Shown here: piece by piece, positions 1-4,962 of the stretch
Numbering within the stretch: the first letter of the stretch is position 1
Layout: the number at the start of each line of letters is the position of its first letter
DNA from: CAIZLB01 sp039795875
GTDB lineage: Bacteria; Patescibacteriota; Minisyncoccia; Phycocordibacterales; CAIZLB01
DNA: 6,350 bases
Assembly (NCBI GenBank): GCA_039795875.1
Contig: JBDKKY010000031.1
Span: 1-6,350, forward strand
Reading direction: 5' to 3'
Translations under genes and position numbers: made by a program
The notes under the pieces: generated by a model
Database searches by the model: none
Told to the model about the DNA's origin: nothing
Seen by the model: the letters and a program-made list of their open reading frames with translations, nothing else

Positions 1-1
1 A

Positions 2-859
2 CTGAAGAAAAATAAACTTATTCCAACACAAGTGGGTAGCAAGTTTTCAGCCGGTGCCATCACTCAGGCAGAAGAGGGGGTGAGACTGCTTGAAAGATAT
101 TTGGAAAACACCTTCGACGGCGGAAGAACCCCAATGTCGGTAGAAGACGAAACAAAAGGAAAAGCGATGTTTGAGGCTTTATATAAAACATACACAGACG
201 GAGTAATACAAACCATGGAGTATCAAAAGCGTGTCAAGAAAGCCGTCAAGCGAAATACCAAGATGGTTGAGGGAGACAGACAGTTTATAGAGATGCTTAA
301 AGCAGATGTCTCAGCTAATGAAGATTGGGTTTCTCGCGCTATGGGGTATGAAAGCCCAGAAACAGTTGGGGAGGTCAAGAGAGAGGTGTTCAATTTTACC
401 GCAGATACAATTGTTGCCAGAATGAATACATTACGAATTACCGACAAGGTTCCTGAGCTGAGAGAAGCTCGAGACAAAATAGATCTTGTTGAACAAGAGT
501 GGGTTCGTTTACTTGCAACAGTTGACGATAGGGATGCCGCTGTAGCAGCTAAAATTGTAGCCGTAGAACCTGTTATTGCTCGAAAAAAACAAGAATTGGC
601 GGTGATGACCCTGCGGAAGGGGGTTATAGACGCTAAGACCGGCGTCTCGAACACAGGAGCGGCAGCGATTGCTCAAAAGTATTGGACAGAGGCAGCAACA
701 AATCCTCGACTGACTCGTAATCAGAAATTAGAAAGGGGACTGGCTATCACAACAGAACTAAACAACTTGATAGCACGGGGCGTAGGACAACCACTTACAC
801 AACGAAACATGCGTGAGGCTCACCGAAGAATAGCAGAAGAGATGGTTTTAGTGGCATAA
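2..859 (+). CDS. Unrecognised helix-rich charged protein, 5' end outside the window
   Basis: The reading frame is open from the first complete codon (base 2) to TAA at 857-859. A GTG at 32 could start a 275-residue protein, but it has no Shine-Dalgarno site or nearby -10 box, and the ten codons before it read sensibly (LKKNKLIPTQ), so I treat the gene as truncated by the window edge. I do not recognise the family. Numbering from the GTG, the visible part is mostly predicted helix, rich in Glu, Lys, Arg and Ala. Long charged stretches lie at about residues 55-95 and 140-195, a short Gly/Thr/Ser break at 203-210 (TGVSNTGA), and a final helical segment at 211-275. It has no signal peptide or membrane segment, so it is probably cytoplasmic. 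The next gene starts 15 bases downstream with no promoter between, suggesting an operon. A distant coiled-coil family (for example TelA-like) is possible, but I see no diagnostic motif. It is clearly coding; function is unknown. Confidence 0.85.
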   Translation: MKKNKLIPTQVGSKFSAGAITQAEEGVRLLERYLENTFDGGRTPMSVEDETKGKAMFEALYKTYTDGVIQTMEYQKRVKKAVKRNTKMVEGDRQFIEMLKADVSANEDWVSRAMGYESPETVGEVKREVFNFTADTIVARMNTLRITDKVPELREARDKIDLVEQEWVRLLATVDDRDAAVAAKIVAVEPVIARKKQELAVMTLRKGVIDAKTGVSNTGAAAIAQKYWTEAATNPRLTRNQKLERGLAITTELNNLIARGVGQPLTQRNMREAHRRIAEEMVLVA

Positions 860-874
860 TAAAGAAACAATCAC

Positions 875-1177
875 ATGAACTCAACACCAAAAACAACAAT
901 ATTTGATCCCAAAGCCTTTGCGGCGAAAATCAGCGAAGAAATGACCCAAGCAGCCAAAGAGCAAGACTCCAATGAAGATATGCTGAACGCCCTTCAGAGT
1001 CATTACAACACACTCCACAAGAATCAAGAAATGTATATAAGCTACTTAACAGAGTTTGTAGAAAAGCTCAAGGAAGTCCAAAGAGATGATAAAGAGTCTT
1101 TCACAAACTTGAAGAAAGAAGTCATAAAACACGTATTGGATTCTGAAAAGAAACGGGTCGACACACAACGTGTATAA
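875..1177 (+). CDS. Small helical protein of unknown function
   Basis: This 100-residue protein starts at the ATG at 875 and ends with TAA at 1175-1177. The ATG is the first in the frame after the upstream stop and lacks a Shine-Dalgarno site; the upstream bases are A-rich (aaagaaac). Residues 1-12 look like a flexible leader. Residues 13-30 form one charged helix, and residues 36-93 one long amphipathic helix with regularly spaced Leu, Tyr, Phe and Val among Lys and Glu, suggesting a coiled coil or helical hairpin. It has no membrane segment, cysteine or recognisable catalytic motif. The 15-base gap to the gene upstream points to co-transcription, and both products are charged and helical, so they could be partners; that is an inference. 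Its stop codon lies inside the TATAAT box proposed for the helicase gene. Length, codon pattern and tight packing support a real gene; I cannot name it. Confidence 0.8.
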   Translation: MNSTPKTTIFDPKAFAAKISEEMTQAAKEQDSNEDMLNALQSHYNTLHKNQEMYISYLTEFVEKLKEVQRDDKESFTNLKKEVIKHVLDSEKKRVDTQRV

Positions 1178-1184
1178 TGTGGGA
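1173..1184 (+). promoter_or_regulatory. -10 box and leaderless start for the helicase gene
   Basis: A perfect TATAAT lies at 1173-1178, and the ATG at 1185 follows after six bases (gtggga). Transcription normally begins about seven bases past the -10 hexamer, so the first base of the mRNA would be at or next to the A of the start codon, giving a leaderless message. The bases TG sit directly in front of the hexamer. I see no good -35 box at the usual distance. The TAA stop of the upstream gene lies within the hexamer. The hexamer and spacing are seen directly; promoter activity is inferred. Confidence 0.6.
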
Positions 1185-3200
1185 ATGGATACTTCTTATC
1201 TAGATTCGCTCAATAAAGCGCAGCAAAAAGCGGTACTCAAAACTGAGGGGCCGCTTTTGATCATTGCGGGTGCTGGGGCGGGCAAGACCAAAACTATCAC
1301 CACCCGGATCTTACACCTGACCCTAAACGGGGTAGCGCCGGAAAACATCTTAGCGATCACTTTTACCAATAAGGCTGCCAAGGAAATGAAAGAGCGGGTC
1401 TTTCAGGCTTTGAACACCCACCGAGAAGGTGGCCAGGTTTTCTCGTATCAACAACCTTTTGTGTCTACATTTCACAGTCTAGGAGTCCATTTGTTAAAGA
1501 AATTTGGACACAAATATGGTCTGAGTAAACATGTCACCATTCTGGATCGGGACGACAGCAAGAAAAAAGTTAAAGAAATATTAATTGAAAAAGGCCATGA
1601 TCCAAAAAAGATTGAACCTTCAAAAATTTTAAATATTATTTCAAAACAGAAGGGAAATAATATAAGTTTGGCTGAATTTACAACCAAAACCAGGACCACC
1701 AAGAACGGATATGGAGAGGAGGTCGCAGCGATCGTGTGGGCTGACTACGATAGAGACCTACGAAAAGAAAAAGCTGTTGATTTTGATGATCTTCTGATGT
1801 TACCGGTACGATTATTAAAAGAATTTCCTGACGTACGAGAATATTGCAACAGCTTATGGCAATACATTCATGTTGATGAATACCAAGATACAAACCCTAT
1901 TCAATATGAACTGTGCAAATTGCTCGCCGGTGACAAGAAAAATATTGCCGTGGTTGGTGATGCAGACCAAACTATTTATACATGGCGTGGAGCAAATATC
2001 TCCCATATTCTAGAATTCGAACATGATTTTCCTGGCACAGAGGTTGTATTATTGGAACAAAATTACCGTTCAACCGGAAATATTATCGAGGCCGCCAACG
2101 CAATAATTGAAAAGAATATTTGTCGAAAAAAGAAAAATTTATTTACAGATAAAGAGGGAGGGGAGCAGATCACTGTTTACACCGGCCTCGATGAAACCGA
2201 TGAAAGTCATTATGTTGCAAGGGAAATCAAGGGTTGTATACAAAATGGCTCTTCTCCAAAAGATATTGCTGTACTATATAGAGCAAATTTCCAATCTCGC
2301 GCCCTTGAGGAGGCTTGTTTGTTTTATGGTGTTCCATATCAGGTTTTAGGAACAAAGTTCTTCGAGAGAAAGGAGATTAAAGATATGGTTTCGTATTTGC
2401 GCGCCGCTATCAACAGAAACTCTCTGACCGATATAAAGAGAACAATCAATACACCCACACGCGGTATTGGAAATGTCACAGTCATCAAAGTTGTCACAGA
2501 AAAAACACACGAGCTTCCGGCCACCACACAACAAAAAGTCTATGATTATTTTCGGTTACTCGACACTATAAAAACAAAAAGCGAGGCTGAAAAACTGTCT
2601 GATGTGTTTAAATATATTTTACAAGCTTCTGGTTTTGAAAAAATATTCAAAGATGGCAACGAAGACGACCATGAAAAACTTGAGAACATCAAAGAGTTGG
2701 TTTCATTAACAGCAAAGTATGACTTGTTGAGCCCTGAAGAAGGGGTGGCCTTATTTTTAGAAGAGGCAGGGTTGATGTCTGACCAAGATGAGCTTGACGC
2801 CAAAGATCAAGAAAATAAAGTTCGCTTGATGACTGTACATGCGTCGAAAGGTTTAGAGTACGATACAGTGTTTATCACAGGGTTGGAAGAAAATTTGTTT
2901 CCTTGCGAGCGAATGGGTGAGTCTGAAAACCAAACACCTGAAGAAGAGGAAGAGGAACGACGATTATTTTATGTTGCGGTTACCCGAGCAAAGAAAAAAT
3001 TGTACCTCACCCATGTAATGATGCGAACTATTTTTGGTGCTCGACAATTCCGAACTGAATCTGAATTCCTCAATGATATACCTGCCAACCTACAAGACAG
3101 TATAGATAATACGAATGCATTCGCCTCTGGTAAAACCACATATGCACCCGGCGAAAGGAGGAAAGGAGGCCTTCTCGACTTATCAGAGATAGATTTTTAG
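1185..3200 (+). CDS. uvrD: UvrD/PcrA/Rep-type superfamily 1A DNA helicase
   Basis: This is an ATP-driven 3'-to-5' DNA helicase of the family acting in nucleotide-excision repair, mismatch repair and replication-fork restart. From the ATG at 1185 it is 671 residues. An in-frame GTG at 1170 would add five residues but overlaps the upstream gene, so I prefer the ATG behind TATAAT. In the numbering from the ATG, motifs in order are: Q-motif LNKAQQKAV (9-17), Walker A AGAGAGKT (28-35), motif Ia AITFTNKAAKEM (57-68), motif II VDEYQDTN (230-237), motif III GDADQTIYTWRGA (258-270), motif IV EQNYRST (291-297), a 2B-domain segment TPTRGIGN (423-430), motif V TVHASKGLEY (550-559) and motif VI YVAVTRAKKK (596-605). 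All key residues are present. The protein ends about 40 residues after EFLNDIP, without the Tudor-like C-terminal domain of typical PcrA/UvrD (about 720 residues), and closes with an acidic tail ending in Phe. Codon use is GC-rich in the first ~125 codons and AT-rich after. Family is certain; UvrD, PcrA and Rep cannot be told apart here. Confidence 0.97.
   Translation: MDTSYLDSLNKAQQKAVLKTEGPLLIIAGAGAGKTKTITTRILHLTLNGVAPENILAITFTNKAAKEMKERVFQALNTHREGGQVFSYQQPFVSTFHSLGVHLLKKFGHKYGLSKHVTILDRDDSKKKVKEILIEKGHDPKKIEPSKILNIISKQKGNNISLAEFTTKTRTTKNGYGEEVAAIVWADYDRDLRKEKAVDFDDLLMLPVRLLKEFPDVREYCNSLWQYIHVDEYQDTNPIQYELCKLLAGDKKNIAVVGDADQTIYTWRGANISHILEFEHDFPGTEVVLLEQNYRSTGNIIEAANAIIEKNICRKKKNLFTDKEGGEQITVYTGLDETDESHYVAREIKGCIQNGSSPKDIAVLYRANFQSRALEEACLFYGVPYQVLGTKFFERKEIKDMVSYLRAAINRNSLTDIKRTINTPTRGIGNVTVIKVVTEKTHELPATTQQKVYDYFRLLDTIKTKSEAEKLSDVFKYILQASGFEKIFKDGNEDDHEKLENIKELVSLTAKYDLLSPEEGVALFLEEAGLMSDQDELDAKDQENKVRLMTVHASKGLEYDTVFITGLEENLFPCERMGESENQTPEEEEEERRLFYVAVTRAKKKLYLTHVMMRTIFGARQFRTESEFLNDIPANLQDSIDNTNAFASGKTTYAPGERRKGGLLDLSEIDF
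3154..3169 (+). repeat. Tandem pair of AAAGGAGG in the 3' end of the helicase gene
   Basis: The eight bases AAAGGAGG occur twice back to back (3154-3161 and 3162-3169), inside codons for Gly-Glu-Arg-Arg-Lys-Gly-Gly. Each copy is a textbook Shine-Dalgarno sequence, yet no ATG, GTG or TTG lies at a suitable distance behind either, and the rsmA start is about 66 bases further on. It is a short exact repeat; any function, such as ribosome pausing near the end of the helicase gene, is speculative. Confidence 0.6.
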
Positions 3201-3211
3201 AGATTTCTGGT

Positions 3212-3226
3212 TATACTGTAGATAAT
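3212..3226 (+). promoter_or_regulatory. Possible promoter in front of rsmA
   Basis: The 35-base gap between the helicase stop and the rsmA start is very AT-rich and holds overlapping -10-like hexamers: TATACT at 3212-3217 and GATAAT at 3221-3226, with TATAAC at 3226-3231. TATACT would give a leader of about 12 bases and GATAAT one of about 3. No -35 box and no Shine-Dalgarno site are visible. The same region could simply be an operon spacer, so this is weaker than the other two promoter calls. Confidence 0.35.
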
Positions 3227-3235
3227 ATAACCTAT

Positions 3236-4084
3236 ATGGACGACATAATCCCCAATGAAATAGCCTTAGACCTAACCGCCAAGAAGTCGTTGGGACAGAA
3301 TTTCCTAAAAAATCCTGCAATTATCGAGAAAATCTCAAGAAAAACTCAAGAGATCCTAAACAAAAACCAAAAAGGCCCTAAGAAACCAATAAAAATACTA
3401 GAAATAGGGCCAGGAAAAGGAGCCTTAACCGAATCTTTACTTAAAATAGGTAATCCAGTTCAAGCGATAGAGGCTGATGAGAGGATGACTGATTTTTTAA
3501 CCGATAAATTCCAAAAAGAGCTTGCAAACGAACAGTTTTCCCTTATCCACCAAGACATACGACAATTCTCACCAAAAGAGGTCTTTGGTCCCTACATATT
3601 GGTTGCCAATATCCCATATTACCTTACAGGGTATATATTTAAACAGTTTTTAGAGTCAGAACACCAACCTTTGGCAATTATAGTCATGATTCAAAAGGAG
3701 GTTGCTCTGCGGATGACTGATAAAAAGCAAAGTCTGTTGTCTCTTTGTGCCACAACTTATGGAAAACCCTCTATATTAACCCATGTTTCTAAGGGTAGTT
3801 TTGTTCCCATGCCCAAAGTAGACTCCTCTGTGCTGGTGATCGACGAGATCAACAAAGATTTATTTGGTAACACCGAGGCTTCTATGGATCTTGAGAAGAC
3901 ATATTGGGTAACAGCCAAAAAAGCATTTAATAGCAAACGAAAACAGGTTGGTGGCACTGTACTGAAAGATGTTTTAAAAGATGGAGATACCTCATTAAAC
4001 CGATTTGCAAAACAAAGACCTGAGGAGTTGTTGCCAAGAGATTGGGTAGAGATTGCAAAAGAAATATCTCTGAAAAATTTGTGA
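3236..4084 (+). CDS. rsmA: 16S rRNA adenine dimethyltransferase RsmA (KsgA)
   Basis: RsmA uses S-adenosylmethionine to dimethylate N6 of two adjacent adenines near the 3' end of 16S rRNA (1518 and 1519 in E. coli numbering), a late step and checkpoint in 30S subunit assembly. The 282-residue length is close to the usual 260-290. Motifs in order: N-terminal KKSLGQNFL (16-24), the SAM-binding loop EIGPGKGALT (56-65), the acidic residue after strand 2 in AIEADERM (77-84), HQDIRQF (105-111), the catalytic motif IV NIPYYLTGY (125-133), QKEVALRM (153-160), and FVPMPKVDSSV (189-199) at the start of the C-terminal domain. The C-terminal pieces AFNSKRK (230-236) and RPEELLPRDW (261-270) fit RsmA better than the related Erm resistance methylases. 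The ATG at 3236 is kept because KKSLGQNF then falls at the usual distance from the N terminus. There is no Shine-Dalgarno site. Its TGA stop contributes to the next gene's extended -10 box. Identity is secure. Confidence 0.97.
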   Translation: MDDIIPNEIALDLTAKKSLGQNFLKNPAIIEKISRKTQEILNKNQKGPKKPIKILEIGPGKGALTESLLKIGNPVQAIEADERMTDFLTDKFQKELANEQFSLIHQDIRQFSPKEVFGPYILVANIPYYLTGYIFKQFLESEHQPLAIIVMIQKEVALRMTDKKQSLLSLCATTYGKPSILTHVSKGSFVPMPKVDSSVLVIDEINKDLFGNTEASMDLEKTYWVTAKKAFNSKRKQVGGTVLKDVLKDGDTSLNRFAKQRPEELLPRDWVEIAKEISLKNL

Positions 4085-4097
4085 TATTATATAAACA
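4082..4097 (+). promoter_or_regulatory. Extended -10 box and leaderless start for the 4098 gene
   Basis: TGA followed directly by TATTAT (4082-4090) matches an extended -10 element (TGn plus hexamer), and the ATG at 4098 follows after seven bases. Transcription would begin at or next to the start codon. Extended -10 promoters can work without a -35 box, and none is seen here. The TGA is also the stop codon of rsmA. No Shine-Dalgarno site is present, which fits a leaderless mRNA. It would probably drive both envelope genes downstream. Confidence 0.6.
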
Positions 4098-4949
4098 ATG
4101 CATAAGAAGACGTTAAACATCGCTGCGGTGTGTTTGGTTATATTATTGGTGACTTTTATTTATACTGAAAAAAGGAGTGGCGCAGAAGCGGCAAAAGAAG
4201 GGAACATTGCTGTTGAGGGTGGAAATAAAATAGCCGGCGTAGTATCAGAAGATGAGTATCAACAAAAAATTTTAGAGTCAATCACAAAGCAACAATTAGA
4301 ATCGTTTGAACAAGTATCTGCTTCATTTAAAAAACAAGATTCTGATACTTTGAGTGATAAAGTTGCTAAAGATGTGTTCAGCCAATATATCCAATACAAC
4401 ACCTCTGGAACATTGGACACAGCCGCTATCCAACAGATGACAGCAAACAATTTTGAAGGACAAGATTTGGGGGATGCACCAACTGTTACATCCAGAAATC
4501 TTAAATTGGCCGCCTCAAGTGTTGCAAATTTAAAAATCTATACCAACCAAGTTGCCAAGATCCAAGTTGCTTTAGCAAAAAGTATCGCCGCCGTTGCGAA
4601 CAAACAAAATGCTGATGTATATATAAAAAACCTTTATATAGCAACGTCAAACTTATATTTCCGTCAGCCTGTACCTGCTTCTTTGGCCGACTATCATGCC
4701 AATATTATCAACGCATATCGACAAGCTGTGACAGGTTTTAACCTTCTTGCCCTGCAAAAAAAAGATCCTGCCAAAGCACTATTGGGCGTCGACAAAGCAA
4801 AAAAAGCGGGTGAAGCGATCTCTTCAAACCTAGAAGAGATCAGAAGTGTCGCCAGATTAAATAAGGTTGAGTATAAGAAAACAGATCCAGCATATCAGTG
4901 GATAAACTCTGTTGAAGATAGTAAGATTATTAAGACATCAACAGAATAG
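4098..4949 (+). CDS. Membrane-anchored extracytoplasmic helical protein, conserved-hypothetical type
   Basis: The 283-residue product has a short basic N terminus (MHKK), one hydrophobic segment at about residues 6-22 and then a soluble region rich in Lys, Ala, Gln and Ser. It is most likely an N-terminally anchored protein facing outside the cytoplasm. Cys12 is not in a lipobox (AAVC lacks a small residue at -1), so it is probably not a lipoprotein, and there is no clear signal-peptidase site after the hydrophobic stretch. Residues 50-115 and 135-255 are predicted mostly helical. Segments such as PVPASLADYHANIINAY (191-207) and DPAKALLGV (223-231) remind me of hypothetical proteins in Parcubacteria genomes that precede a large secreted protein; this is recollection, not a search. 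No catalytic motif is visible. The next gene begins 13 bases after its TAG stop, so the two are probably one transcript and may act in the same envelope structure. Coding status is sure; function is unknown. Confidence 0.85.
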   Translation: MHKKTLNIAAVCLVILLVTFIYTEKRSGAEAAKEGNIAVEGGNKIAGVVSEDEYQQKILESITKQQLESFEQVSASFKKQDSDTLSDKVAKDVFSQYIQYNTSGTLDTAAIQQMTANNFEGQDLGDAPTVTSRNLKLAASSVANLKIYTNQVAKIQVALAKSIAAVANKQNADVYIKNLYIATSNLYFRQPVPASLADYHANIINAYRQAVTGFNLLALQKKDPAKALLGVDKAKKAGEAISSNLEEIRSVARLNKVEYKKTDPAYQWINSVEDSKIIKTSTE

Positions 4950-4951
4950 GT
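4947..4951 (+). promoter_or_regulatory. Weak ribosome-binding-like site before the 4963 gene
   Basis: TAGGT at 4947-4951 overlaps the stop of the upstream gene and lies 11 bases before the ATG at 4963. It offers only a three-base AGG core at slightly long spacing. The -10-like CATACT (4957-4962) touches the start codon and would place transcription inside the gene, so read-through from the upstream gene with coupled translation is more likely. Confidence 0.25.
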
Positions 4952-4962
4952 ACTGACATACT

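Noticed and set aside
223..654. 143-residue - strand reading frame opposite the first gene
   Set aside because: It is Ser/Thr/Leu-rich antisense of a charged helical protein, has no start signal, and would be the only reverse-strand gene in the window.
1170..1184. GTG at 1170 as the helicase start
   Set aside because: It overlaps the upstream gene, lies in front of the TATAAT box and adds five residues outside the conserved family region; the ATG at 1185 fits the promoter spacing better.
3153..3178. Possible terminator hairpin at the end of the helicase gene
   Set aside because: AAGG/CCTT around the AGG loop gives only a four-base stem, with no run of T behind it, and it lies within coding sequence.
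3693..3715. Internal start in rsmA behind AAAAGGAGG with ATG at 3713
   Set aside because: A protein starting there would lack the SAM-binding and catalytic motifs; the segment encodes the conserved QKEVALRM of RsmA.
3236..4084. Erm-type antibiotic-resistance rRNA methylase
   Set aside because: Erm proteins share the fold, but the KKSLGQNF N terminus, PMPKVDS and the C-terminal RPEEL segment match RsmA, and there is no leader-peptide attenuator upstream.
4098..4170. Lipoprotein signal in the anchored protein
   Set aside because: The only nearby cysteine (Cys12) follows Ala-Ala-Val and lies in the middle of the hydrophobic segment, which does not match a lipobox.
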